64,000 nt of DNA from Skeletonema tropicum (taxonomy: Eukaryota; Bacillariophyta; Thalassiosirophyceae; Thalassiosirales; Thalassiosiraceae), in assembly GCA_037178625.1 (NCBI GenBank), contig CM074137.1, positions 310,001-374,000 on the forward strand, given 5' to 3'. The translations under genes and the position numbers were made by a program. The notes under the pieces are model-generated. The model did no database searches. It saw only the letters and a program-made list of their open reading frames with translations, and had not been told where the DNA came from. How positions within the stretch are numbered: position 1 is the stretch's first letter; each line of letters starts with the position of its first letter. This document shows, piece by piece, positions 10,108-21,410 of the stretch.

Positions 10108-11190
10108 AGAGGGATCGGTAGAGAAAGGGGAACTTAAACAAGGAGGGGCTCGGGTTGCTCCCGAAGACGCCCTTGGGGCCTGCTAGAGGTACGGTTGGTC
10201 GACGGAAGTGGATAGCAAACGCGATACTTAGGACAAAGTAGAAGTAGAAGTAAGTATTCACATTAAGACAACTAACAACTATGTAACCGCTACCGATGCT
10301 GCTCACTCTTGCTCACTGCAGCTGGAGTATAATCCAGCAGACTTTCCAGCTGGGTCTTGTGAACCTGGAAAAAGGAAGAAATTTTATGGCTACTATGCTC
10401 CATTCGGATTTGCGAGAGAGGTTCGCAAAATGAGTTTGCACATCCACGGAATCCTTTTTCTGGAATCTCAAAAATAACAGCTACTTTGTCACAAAATCAC
10501 AAACGTGAGCTGTGCATTAAAGTTTGAAGGGAGAAGTCAGGGGTTGAGTTGCTCACCTACCAGTCGGATTGTGGATGCTTGTCGATCTCATGGATAGGGA
10601 GGGTGCTCCTCCGTCAGATGTGGATGACAATCCTGCAGAAAGAGAAGGGGTTGTAGGCAGGCTCTTCTCCGCCACCCTATTGTACCAGAATAAGGCTATG
10701 GCTGTGAGGCTAAATGAGCTGGTAGTAAAAATAGGAGTTCGCACAAAAACTGCATACATCAGCAGAATCATAGAAATTAGAAATAGGAGTTCGCACAAAA
10801 TTGAATACAGGCATCTTCAACTGCAGAATCATTTCTGGATGGAATCGCACGACATTGCAAGCATCTTCAACTGCAGAATCATTTTTCCGGGTTCTAATGA
10901 AGTAGTACCAGCTGATCATACTTCTTTACCATCGATCCAATATCTCCGAGCGTACTTATCACCCTAAGACGTCAACGTACGTAATACAAGGACGGGGCAG
11001 CGAACAGAGCTGTGCATCAAAGTTTGTAGGGAGAAGTCTGGGAATTGAAATTGACTCAGCCAGCTGCATCATCTGTTGACGTGCAGCTGCCCTCTTCTAC
11101 ATTGTACATCATACCTTCCAGATTACCTCCTCCTCAGCTCGTGCCGCTTTCACTGATAACTCACAACTTCACACCTAACAGAACTTAAAC
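10108..11190. other. Duplicated non-coding block between W-Y family copies
   Basis: Positions 10108-10890 are collinear with 34413-35328. An open frame at 10593-10967 (MDREGAPPSDVDDNPA...) is not kept in the duplicate, which has a 4-base insertion after GGGGTTGTA, so it is probably non-coding. The sequence has internal direct repeats (ATAGGAGTTCGCACAAAA at 10732 and 10783; GCATCTTCAACTGCAGAATC at 10811 and 10861). From 10890 to 11050 it resembles 11875-12010, showing that the family copies arose by tandem duplication of a unit of about 1 kb. Confidence 0.5.
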
Positions 11191-11583
11191 ATGGCGTCAG
11201 AATTGATCGTAGACTTCCCCCTCAGACGCAACCATATGCATGTGCGATTTGCCAAAACAGCGCAGCTTTACATTGTTCATAGGCACGAGGACAAGAACGA
11301 GCTGTGGTACACCGATGCAGAATACAACTCAATGAAACGAAACATCAAGCAAGACGTCCTCCAAGCTCGTGCAAGTGATTGGACAACAGAAGAAGATAGA
11401 GGCTCGTGGATTGGTATTGCTCATCTACTCACACCTGCCTTTGCGCTCGAGGTGCAGGCTTGCAGACGTCGATGCGTACGTGCAGTTCTCGCAGAGCAGG
11501 CGAGACAGTTGCCGTCTGAATGTTTGAGGTCTGAGGGTATTGCTCTTGCCTCGTCAGCCGAGACACAAGGAAAGCCGTATTGA
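11191..11583 (+). CDS. W-Y family protein, copy B
   Basis: An open frame of 130 residues starts at ATG 11191 (MASELIVDFPLRRNHMHVRF). It contains ELWYTDAEYNSMKRNIKQ and then a helical region with CRRRCVRAVLAEQARQL. This pattern (aromatic W-Y followed by charged helices and an RAVLxEQxxQ segment) belongs, to my knowledge, to a very large diatom family without known function. Compared with the fragment at 33905-34072, where the frame runs on to ATRKAVLRARKLGKLH, this copy has an extra CA near 11570, so its last residues (ETQGKPY) are out of the ancestral frame and the protein is some 10-15 residues short. It may still be expressed. No leader peptide or membrane segment. Confidence 0.6.
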   Translation: MASELIVDFPLRRNHMHVRFAKTAQLYIVHRHEDKNELWYTDAEYNSMKRNIKQDVLQARASDWTTEEDRGSWIGIAHLLTPAFALEVQACRRRCVRAVLAEQARQLPSECLRSEGIALASSAETQGKPY

Positions 11584-12139
11584 GAGCAAGGAAGCTTGGT
11601 AAGCTTCATCAATATTCCATTTGAGTTTGAGAATACACAAGCAATATCCTCGAGGATGTAGTGGATTACACATGGGCTGGTTGTATTTTGGGTTCGTTGG
11701 GGGCTGCTACCATACTTATCACTTATTCCAACTGCAGCAGAGTACAATCATTTTTGCGATCTTGAATTACTTGTGGTTCTGTTTAGACACGAGGTTGACT
11801 AAGCATCCTGAAAGCCACCATCATTTGTGGCTCTACAGCACTAGGGTGAGTGTTGCGGTTGCCATCACTGAATTTTTCCGGGTTCCACATTATGTAGTTC
11901 CAGCTGATCATCCTTCATTACCAGCGTACTTTTACCCTAGGTAAGACCTCTAAGTATGCAGGGAAGGAACAGCGAACTGAGCTGTGCATGAAAGTTTGAA
12001 GGGAGAAGTGATCCAAACTCCAACTCTTGACAAGTCTTGACATTATATATTATTTAGTTGATGCCATCCAGCTGCCACAACTTGATCTTTGTTGCTGCCA
12101 TAAGGACTGGGTTTGGATCGTAATTACAATCGAAGTATC
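11584..12139. other. Intergenic region between W-Y family genes
   Basis: The 3' flank up to about 11870 matches that of copy A (9367-9640) and the copy at 34050-34280. It includes GTGGATTACACATGGGCTGG and ends in a block repeated from 10890. No further gene was recognised. Confidence 0.5.
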
Positions 12140-12628
12140 ATGACAAAAGTTGGAGCCAACCACGGCAACGGTAACGATCTGATTGTCGACTTCGGCCATC
12201 GGAGGTCACCGTCAAATAATGCTGATGAACAAGTGAGCTTCTCTGAAGACGTCATTGTACATGGCTTTCAATATCCGTCCAAGGTGTCTATGCGCTGGAA
12301 CTCCAAGAGAGATAAGTATTTCTTCGAACAAGAACTGGCACGCGACGTCCAAAGCATTCGTGGTCTTCTATCTAACACGCCGATGGCTGATCTCGAAAAG
12401 GAGGCTCTCTATGATTGCGTTGGACTGGAAGCTCATGTGTCGAGCAAAGTCACGAGATTCTTGAAGGAAATGAAACAAAGACACGCCCGCTCGATAGTGG
12501 AGATGCAGTACTACCTGAGTGAAGAGCAGCTGGCGGCATATGCGGCGAGGCAATCATCGCAGTCAAGAGAGAGAGCACAGAAGCTTGTGGCTGGTTACTG
12601 GGAGATATTGTCATGGGAATTTTGTTAG
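12140..12628 (+). CDS. W-Y family protein, full-length divergent member
   Basis: ATG at 12140 gives 162 residues (MTKVGANHGNGNDLIVDFG...). The order of blocks follows copy B: LIVDFGHRR near the start, then FQYPSKVSMRWNSKRDKYFF in place of the W-Y block, then DCVGLEAHVSSKVTRFLKEM, then IVEMQYYLSEEQLAAYAARQ and a final SRERAQKLVAGYWEIL. The end block SRERAxKL corresponds to the end lost by frameshift in copies A and B. This is thus the only member here with a complete C-terminus. Probably a soluble helical protein; function unknown. It lies directly after copy B in the same direction, consistent with tandem duplication and divergence. Confidence 0.7.
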   Translation: MTKVGANHGNGNDLIVDFGHRRSPSNNADEQVSFSEDVIVHGFQYPSKVSMRWNSKRDKYFFEQELARDVQSIRGLLSNTPMADLEKEALYDCVGLEAHVSSKVTRFLKEMKQRHARSIVEMQYYLSEEQLAAYAARQSSQSRERAQKLVAGYWEILSWEFC

Positions 12629-12879
12629 TATTAGTAGGACTGCAGCGAGTGACTCTTAGTCTTAGTTTTGAGCAGGATTCAAACGTTTCGAACTGAATCA
12701 GTAAAGTAAGTAGTATCATGGGGAGTAGCAGTTATGGTAGTAGATCCCAAAAATAAAGGTAAAGCAGACTTTTGAAAGGTAGGATCCTAATTTTTTTATC
12801 GTCTGTTGGAACTGGGTGACGGCATTGTACATGTACATTGCTGATAATTGAAAATGGGATCTCACATCACCTATAAGCC

Positions 12880-13510
12880 AGCTGCCTTTGTGTAATACTC
12901 AAATGCAGCTGCATATATGGTATAGTCCGCCTCGTCGAATCTTATCTTACCCCTACGGCATATAGCTAGCGCAGCTGGATTATCCGCCTCATCTCTCCTT
13001 CGATTTTATAGCGCTGGAATCCGACAGAAATGGACATTTTGGTTCCCCAGAGATTTCCCTGCATCTCTCTCGCATCTAAAATTATTGGTAAATTGAGAGA
13101 AACCAATGCAGGGTGAAGGCGCTGCAAAACACGGTCATGATTACAGTGATTTTGATTCATCAAGTGGCTAGCAAACAGCAGATCGGACAGTCTCCAAAAG
13201 TCCAAGACTGCTGCTCACACACAGGCTGCTTGAATATAAAAAATTTCGTCATGATGTGTAATTCTTCACAGCAGCTCGCTTCTTTTATATTGCACTCCTG
13301 TTTTTTTGTGATGCGGCCTATATAAATATGCTTCCTCTGACACAATCCATGCCACAATATATTTTGGACGAGTTTGCATATATGCGTGCGTGGAGCAATC
13401 CTTCAATAATTTGTGAATTTGATACACCATCATTCTCTTCTCCAATGACGCAGGATGCACAAAAAAGATGCCTTTGTTTCTCTCTCCCATCTTGCATCTG
13501 AAGAATTCAT
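12880..13510 (-). pseudogene. MYND/Sel1 gene copy, heavily decayed by small AT-rich insertions
   Basis: Pieces of the family can be read in changing frames: Sel1-type sequence near 12885-12990, GDCPICCL near 13170-13195, and finger remnants at 13230-13480. Against the intact-looking text at 6420-6600 the copy carries many 3-8 base insertions such as TTTATAT, TATAAA and ATATATGCGTG placed between otherwise matching words. No frame survives. Confidence 0.7.
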
Positions 13511-13887
13511 TATTATCAAATAATATATTACTAAACTAACTGTTTTATTGAACGATGATATCACACGAGAGAGATTGTGTCGCCGCGTCTCCTCCGATAG
13601 AGTAGATTCTGCCGATAGATAGATGGCCCAATACCCAATACCTCCGAGCCAAGATTTGAGATTCTTGCTCCTTTTATCCTATTCTGCACTCTTAATCTCA
13701 ATCGGGCAAGCAAATTCGGGGGGAGTGCTCCCCTAATTAGGGGGCATTATTGACTTCTATTGTACGATTATTTGACGTAATGCTTCGGGGGTAGCCCCCG
13801 CCCAGCATCAGCAGAGATTCAAGAGACGACGAAACACAACACAATAATATATATATTCTAATATAATAATCTGACGACGCCGTAACA
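13511..13887. repeat. Promoter-side region with GC-rich 95-bp repeat (copy 2)
   Basis: 13716-13806 is the second copy of the repeat at 4080-4177 and contains CGGGGGTAGCCCCCG, a 15-base palindrome around TAG. It is followed by an AT-rich tract (ATAATATATATATTC) directly before the start codon of the remodeller gene. The palindrome could act in its promoter, but this is speculative. Confidence 0.5.
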
Positions 13888-16800
13888 ATGCCAACTGGCT
13901 TCTATCCCACCAACGACAATGCGGCCAACGACGGTGCATCACCAAATGATGATGATGTGTCCGTTAACAACTCCTCGACACGGCGCACCAAGAAACGAAT
14001 CTCCAGTGTTGACGAGCAATCCCCCTCCTCCTCGTCAGTGGTTGTCACCATTACAAAGAGCCATGAGGATTCGGCGGACGATCACAATAATCATTCAGAG
14101 GAGGAGGAGGAGCAGTTGATTATTGGCACGTCAGTTGAGCCACTACTCACTACAAACAACAATGATGCTGCTGATGCGGATCACAACAATTCGAACGATG
14201 GCAGCAGCAGCAGTAGTAATAATAATGAGGGGGCAGGCAGATGCTGGTCATGCTTCATCCATCTCAACAACACTACAAATAATAATGACGCATCGAACAA
14301 AACTACGAATAGTCGTCATCCCACCACCACCACTACCACTACCACCACTTTGTCGTTTTTTACCACACACGAACATCCCCTCCTTTCCATCCCAGTATGT
14401 TCCATCTGTAATGATCGAGCGGAAGCTGTGGAGAGTAAGGTGATTGATGCGCAGTTGGCACGTGCCAATACTGACAGTAGTATGGGTGGCGATAACAACA
14501 ACAACAACAATGATGATGATGGCCATGAAGAAGAAGTAGAAGTCAATGCCTGCTCATGGTGCGGTCTAACAGACGCACTCGAAAACGAAACATCCTCTTA
14601 TCATTCCAACAACAACAACAACAACCATACATCACTCTCCGTCCAACCAATCATTGGCGGAGTACCCAATCAAACCAAAGGTTCCACCACCTACCTTGAC
14701 AACATTCCCCTCGGTGACAATGGATCCAATGAATTACTACTATGTGACACTTGTCCACGTGGGATGTGTGTCAAGTGCTGTACAGTTAGTTTGGGTGGTC
14801 ATGTTGATGCTTTGAGGGTGGTACGACGTGCGTGTCATGGTGGTGGTGGTGGTGAAGGAGAAGAAGAGGAAGAAGAAGAGTGGAAGTGTTGTTATTGTCA
14901 ACCGACACAGTTTTTGATGAGGTTGAGAGAGGAATATCGATTGGTTTGTTGTGGGGATGATGATGATGATGATGGAGGAGAGTTGCAGAAGAAGAAACAG
15001 AAGAAGAAGGATGATGATGAGGAGGAGAGTTTGATGGATGGAGATGGAGAAAATAATGATGCCAATGGCAAAAAAGAAGAGGAAGAAGACGACGATGATG
15101 ACGCCAAAATAGCCCGACTCATTGATGAACTCACCGCTGCCGAACAAAAACTCGACACAGCACAAGAAATGCTCTCCAAAAAAGAGATTGAACAGACCCG
15201 TCATGAAATTCATGCCGAATTATTACTAAATCATGAGTCTTCTTCATTGGGATTGGAAGATTTGGCCGAATTGGTGGAAAATGAACTTGGTGACTATTTG
15301 CAAAAGTGGCAAAGGACATTTGATTTGTGTTCGGATGCGATTGTACGATTGCAGGAGGAGTTGGAGGAGGGGGGTGTCCAGTTGGCACAGTTTTATAAGT
15401 TTCGTGAGGAGGAGGAGGGTTATGATGATGGTGAGGGTAGTGATTATGCAAGAGAGGCTGAGATGGAGTTGGGTAAGTTCAGGTTCCGGGTTGGAGTGCT
15501 GCTTTGAGAATGTGCATACTTGTGCCACATTCATTGATTTATTGTGCATTTGGCTAATTCAACTCTTGCATCATTATTTTCTACTCAAAAAAACACAGAC
15601 AAACGAGACGTAATGGAAGGATTCCACAAGGGTGAATTCCGAGGGTCAAATGGATACAAGTGTCTCAACGCCAAGATTTACAAACTAGAACCCGAAGATC
15701 TCGACAATTCCAACCTCAACGAGATCGAGGATATCAACACCCTAGAAGGACAAGTGTCCCAAATGGAATCCATGTCGAACCAAGTTTTGACTTCGTGGAG
15801 GGGCAGGACTGGAACGACGTCGGAAGATATTGAAATGTTGCAGAAGAAATCAGTCAAGTGTGAAGAGCGTGATTTGGGGGGATTGATTGATCTGAAAAAG
15901 CTGGAGAAGAATTGTATTCGTGAAGATGATGATATTGTGGAGGACCACAAGGTAGAAATGATCATTCGAAGCAAGAAGAAGAAGAAGGGAGGAGGGAAGA
16001 CTGGAACTGGATCAAGGGTTGTGAAGCAGAATACATCCTTGTTAGTTAGGAAGAAGGAGGCAGCCAAATCCAAACGTCGTGGGAGATTGTCCGGGGACGT
16101 GACGGAGTATCAGCCGCGAGCACCTCCTCAGCCTCGTCCACGACAGGATGCTCCACCCAACAGGGCGAAGAAGCGTGCTCAGCTGCTACCTGTATCTTCG
16201 TCTGGTACTCTATCTGGCCGTACTTCACCAGTGATCAAGGGAGTGTTGATGGGATCTGAAATGGCAAAGTTTGAAAACTCTCATGTCATTCTGGAAGTTG
16301 CTGGGTGTGAAAGAAAGCAAGTTTCTGTATGCCGCCCTCTCGCAACATTATTGAAAGATCATCAAAAGGAGGGATTGCAGTTTTGTTGGAAGAATATCTG
16401 TCACGACATTTTGGACCCGAATGAGGAATTGTACGACGGTGTTCGTGGTGCGATTTTGGCACACAACATGGGATTGGGCAAAAGTTTCCAAGCCGTTTGT
16501 CTTCTTCATACGGTCATGACACATCCATCGTTAGTTACCAACGGTGCACGTGGGGGGAAATCTTCCAGCAATAGAATCGTTCACAGAGCAATGCTCATTG
16601 CACCGGTGAATACGTTGGCGAACTGGGAGCAAGAGTTTGAGAAGTGGATTGGTCCGAATGTCCCAGCTGTTCGCTTCTTCTCTTGGACGGAGGCCCAGTC
16701 AAAGAAAAAAATCATCAAGGAATGGTACGAAGAAGGGGGGATCTTATGCTGCAGTTCCGATCGGTATGCAAGTACATGCAAAGGATTTTTGGAAACGGAC

Positions 16801-19194
16801 GACAAGGACAAAGAGAAAGATGCTGCTCCGAGCAAGGATGATGCTTTCTTCCGCAAGGCATTGTTCAACCCAGGGCCCGATATTGTCTGCCTCGACGAAG
16901 TGCACACCATGCTGAAGACGACGACTAGTCAAATTTACAAAGTGTTGAATGGAATAGGCACAAAACTTCGCTTTGCATTGACAGGTTCCCCCATTCAAAA
17001 CAACCTTTTCGAGTATTATCGCATGGCTTCCTGGGTCAGGCCTGGCTCACTTGGAACTGAAGCTTTCTTTGAAAAGACTTTCGCCAACCCTATCATGGAT
17101 GGAATGGCTGCCGACTGTTCAATTTTTCAGGCGGAATGGCAAGTAAGGCGTACCAAAGAACTTCATGAAATTTTGTCCGACTTTGTCCACCGTCGTGATG
17201 CCGCGGTGTTGCGGAGGGAACTTCCATTCCATCAAACAGCTATCATTCATGTGCGTCAATCCAAGGTGCAGGTGAAGTTATATCAGGACTTCCGCAAGTA
17301 TCAAAAACGAAGTGGCGACCTTGGTTTCTTCAAGCAATATCATGCGTTGCGCCCGGTGTCGAATCATCCTGCATGTCTGATAGGCGATGCTGAAAAGGAA
17401 ACTTCAAGCAGCCCTGACTCTCCATCATCTGCGAATGAAGAAAAAGAGAAGCCGAAAGCCGAGGGAGACGATCTGGGAGACCAACCTCAAGTTGCACCTG
17501 ACAAGCATGCATGGATCTGTGACATATGCAACGTTGCAAAGTTCCGCACATTTGATGAGGCCTTGAAACACGAAGAAACTTGCACTGGTGCTGAAGATGT
17601 GGCTGCGAGTGCGCAGGTGAAAGGTAGTGTGGCCAAGGAAGCTGACAATACAGATTGGTGGCGACCATTCGCTGAGAAAGCAGTGAAGAATGACCTTGAC
17701 ATCAATGCAATTGAAAATGGGGGAAAGATTGTTCTGTTGCTCCAGATCATTGCCCACTGCGACTTGATTGGTGATAAGGTTGTCGTATTCTCTCAGTGTC
17801 TCAATACTTTGACTTACATCGAAGGAATCATTCAAAGTGATGATTGGGGAGGTTTCAAGCCCCATTTGCCGAATAATATTTGTCAACAGAAACTTGGCGG
17901 ATGGAAGAGGAACCACGATTATGTCCGCATCGATGGGTCCGTCGACGCAAAGGAACGCGGGGATCTCATTACATCCTTCAACTCGAGTGACAATCAGCAC
18001 ACACGTTTGTTCTTGCTTTCAACTAAGGCGGGAGGGCTAGGCGTAAATTTGGTTGCCGCTAATAGGGTCGTGCTATTCGACTCTCACTGGAATCCTGTCG
18101 TTGATTTGCAAGCTGTCTATCGTTGCTATCGTTACGGGCAAACAAAGCCGACTTTCTGTTACAGATTGCTTGGAGAGGGGAGCATGGAGGAGAAAATCTA
18201 CTCTCGTGCTGCTACGAAGGCATCGCTGTCAGAACTAGTGATTGATCAAAAGAACCCAGCAAGGTCTTTCACGAAGAAGGAAATGGATCTACTTCAGCAT
18301 GAGAACACTTGGTTATGTTGCGAATGGTGTGACAAGTGGAGAATGCTCCCTCCGGGCTTGACAGCAGAGCAGGTTGAGCAACAAACATCGATGGACACGT
18401 GGTGCTGCGAAGACAATATCTATGATGAGGATCGTCAATGCTGTGAAGCAAAAGAGCGTGATCAGAAGTGGATGTTAAATTACTGGGAGAAGCGTGCACG
18501 CCAGGACGCAGGGATCAATTCGCAATCTCAATCCCAAAACGATGCACCTTCAAACGAGGTCTTGCCTCCGAACGCAATCACTGATGAGAAGCGCGCAGAA
18601 AAAACTGAGCGAGATGAAGTTCTCCAAGCCCTTCTTTCAAGGACTGAGGAGAAGCGATCAGCCAGTGCGAAAGGAGCGAACAATTCTTCAAGCAAGAGTT
18701 CTATGAGTTGGATCAGTCAGTACTCGTTTCAAAAGGAAAAGAGTGCAGATGATGAAACGGAACTCAAAGCGGCCAAGCCCGAAGCAACCGCGGCCGCTCC
18801 TACCAAAACGAAAGCGACATCCCCGAAGAAAAAAGCTTCATCCCCAAAGAAGAAGAAGGCGTCTTCTTCCAAGAAAAGCACAAAGTCATCTCCCCTGAAG
18901 AATGACAAGTCACCTTCTAAAAAGAGCAGCAAGTCGCCTGCCAAACAGAAGGGAAAATTTGCTCCCAAGAAGAATCACACTTCGCCGTCTAAAAAGAATG
19001 GTACCTCGCCTTCTCGGATTGACAGGTATTTGTCCCCGAAGAAAAATGGTTCCTCGGCTAAAGCCAAGGCAGCACGTGACAGGAAGCGTAGATCGTCATT
19101 CAAATCTCCAGAGGGACTCTCTGAAACTGAACCAAAGCAGCCTAACAGCAAGAAACGCAAGGACGATGTGATTGACTTGTGTGATAGTGATTAG
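13888..19194 (+). CDS. ATRX-like SNF2 chromatin remodeller with ADD and CW zinc fingers
   Basis: Two exons, 13888-15472 and 15599-19194, joined in phase 1 over a 126-bp GT-AG intron; product 1,726 residues. Residues about 169-340 form an ADD-type module: CSICND, CSWCGL, then a PHD-like part LLCDTCPRGMCVKCC and WKCCYC. Acidic and Asn-rich low-complexity tracts surround it. The SNF2 ATPase follows: motif I AHNMGLGKS (about 815), motif II DEVH (about 959), motif III LTGSPIQNN, and helicase C motifs STKAGGLGVNLVAANRVV and AVYRCYRYGQ. A C2HC finger (CDICN...HEETC, about 1170) sits between the lobes. After the helicase is a CW zinc finger (WLCCEWCDKWRMLP...WCCEDN, about 1435-1480), then a Lys/Ser-Pro-rich tail and a terminal VIDLCDSD resembling a SUMO-interaction motif. 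It probably moves or deposits nucleosomes in heterochromatin, as ATRX does. Confidence 0.9.
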
Positions 19195-19429
19195 TTGGCT
19201 CTTTATCGTACATTGATATGCATTTGACTTCTCTTTATTGAATTGAGTGAGGCAATGATGGCATAAACAAATCGTAATTATTTTTCATGAGTACTACAAC
19301 AAAATTCTTTTATTAGGAGTACTTGATTGAATGACGTTTCAATCAGCTTATCCACTACAACTTTCCCACAAGCATTCTCGCACCTCTAGGTACTTAGCTT
19401 TATAGCTCTTTCACGAATCGATGCCGACT

Positions 19430-20502
19430 CATGTGACGCCATGGCAAAAACAGACCGGACCAACTCGGCTTGCTGGCCCGCTACTTTTAGCCCATCCGAG
19501 ATTAGTGTGGAATGAGAACCATGCAGCTCTTCCTTGCTTGCTTGTTGGGATGAGAACGCTCCGAAGCGGGTCTAACGTATTGTTGGAAGCGAATGCAATA
19601 CAAACCTGAAGCGTCATAAATCTGAAAGGGTATGGTTATATGCCTTTCCGTTTTGAGCTACGTTGGCCTTACCTTGCTTGCTTTTTGGAATGAGAACGAA
19701 TTTACACTAGCGGCTCTAACTTGCTTGCTAGGAGTAAAAACGTGGCGAATGCAAACCTGAAGGGCAAAAAATCTAAAGGAAATGGTTTATCCCTGCCTTT
19801 GAGATTTTCATTACGGTGCCTATTTACTTATATACTAGACCGGACCAGCTCGGCTGCTGGTCCGCTAGCGTAGCCCCCCCGAAATGGGTCTTGACGGACA
19901 ATTATTCTTGTTGGCATGAGAACGAACGCTCCGAAGCGGCTCTAACTTGTTGTTGGAAGCGAATGCGAACCTGAAGCGTCATGAATCTGGAAAGGGTATG
20001 GTTTTATCCCTTTCAGTTTTGACCTATGTTGGCCTTACCTTGCTTGCTTTTTGGAATGAGAATAGACTCGTATGAAGCGGCTCTAACTTGCTTGCTAAAA
20101 CGTATGTAGCGAATGCAAACCTGAAGGGCAAAAAATCTGAAAGGAAATGGTTTCTATCCCTTCAGATTTTCACTATGGTGGCCTGTAATTATGAGTGTGA
20201 TACGTTGACACCTCAAGATGTGGATCTACTTCTGAACTACTAAAACAAAAAAACTTGGTGCGTGCGGGGAGGGCGTGAGGCAATTTTCCCCGTGAAACTT
20301 GAAGGGCAAAAAATCTCAAAGGAGATGGTTTTATCCCATTCAGAATTTCATTATGGAGGTCTATTTTATTGATGATGGATGACGGGAACATAGAAACTTG
20401 ATCTACGCTTAGACTGCGAAAACGAAAAAAGTTTAGGTTATCACAGCGGATTTTGACAAAATGTGACAAACACGTACCTACGAACCACAATTTTTTTATA
20501 TT
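19430..20502. repeat. Long inverted repeat, right arm
   Basis: Inverted counterpart of 6680-8412, lacking the 506-bp insert at 6839-7344. It contains two tandem sub-blocks, each with CGGACCAGCTCGG-like, GAAGCGGCTCTAACTTG-like and GAATGCAAACCTGAAG-like words. The arms face each other across about 11 kb that includes the W-Y family genes and the remodeller gene. 19195-19429 before it is the 3' flank of the remodeller gene, with no feature seen. Confidence 0.7.
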
Positions 20503-20662
20503 GATTAGATTAGAGGTTGGTACCGTCCCGATCCCGACGGGATCGGGAGCGGATTTTCGGGTCGACTGATAGACTTGATCAGTAGTTATCGTGCAGGTCT
20601 GACTTCTAGCGTAGCGCCAAGTTTCTCTTACGCTAAAAGGGTTTTCTGCGATCACAGAAAGC

Positions 20663-21172
20663 TACTGGCGGGAACTAAATCGTACCTCGCCGCGGTACGA
20701 TTTATCAAATTTTACGCACAAAACACTAACAACATGAAAAGAGTCATAAATTAGGCCATGATACTCGACGAAAATACATAAAGCAGCCTAAACATAGAAT
20801 CCCAAACAGTATATATACATTATCTGATGAAAAAGAGACTAAAATTCATCGAGATGGAGCACCTATCGACGAATTTGGGACCAATAACTGCTATTTCGAT
20901 CTAGAATGACGCATGTCTACGGCATATCTGCATGCCTGTGCTGCTACTGCTATGCGAGTATACTACATACAACGTTGACCAGTGGTTCTATCGAAAGCTA
21001 CTTGTCTATACTATCATATTATGGTCGATTATTTAGGATAGGTGTTGACATGGAGGCTCAGAACCATTATATTAGGGTGAAGAATGCGTCTTTTTTGTGT
21101 TTTGTTAGTGATTTGTGTGGAGATTTCTCCGCGGTACGATTTATTTCCGGTACGATTTAGTTCCCGCCAGTA
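20663..21172. mobile_element. 510-bp TIR element inside repeat A1, TSD GAAAGC
   Basis: Ends are perfect 24-bp inverted repeats starting TACTGGCGGGAACTAAATCG. Flanks are GAAAGC at 20657-20662 and 21173-21178, while the sister repeat A2 has a single uninterrupted CACAGAAAGCGAAATCGC at about 28745. A subterminal inverted motif CGCGGTACGATTTAT follows each end. No coding capacity. It must have arrived after the retroelement inserted. Confidence 0.88.
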
Positions 21173-21410
21173 GAAAGCGAAATCGCAGGAAGAATTTGAA
21201 ACGAAAATGGCGGGAGAAGCACAAAGAATTTTGCAGGCTTCTCCACACTTCGCTGACCACACACATTCTCATCACTGTCAATTCAATGACACCGAAGACT
21301 ACTACGGCATTGCCATCATTTCATTTGGTAGTCAGCAAAGGAACGCTATTTTCTTTAGGTAAATAACCATTCATGATTAAATCAGGGTGTGTCCACCTTT
21401 CTCGAATAAT

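Noticed and set aside
10593..10967. Open frame MDREGAPPSDVDD... as a gene
   Set aside because: The duplicate near 34.9 kb breaks the frame with a 4-base insertion and the text is partly made of direct repeats.
14740..15213. Minus-strand 157-codon open frame opposite the remodeller gene
   Set aside because: It is a mirror of the acidic and repetitive coding strand, rich in I, L, F and T runs, with no independent support.
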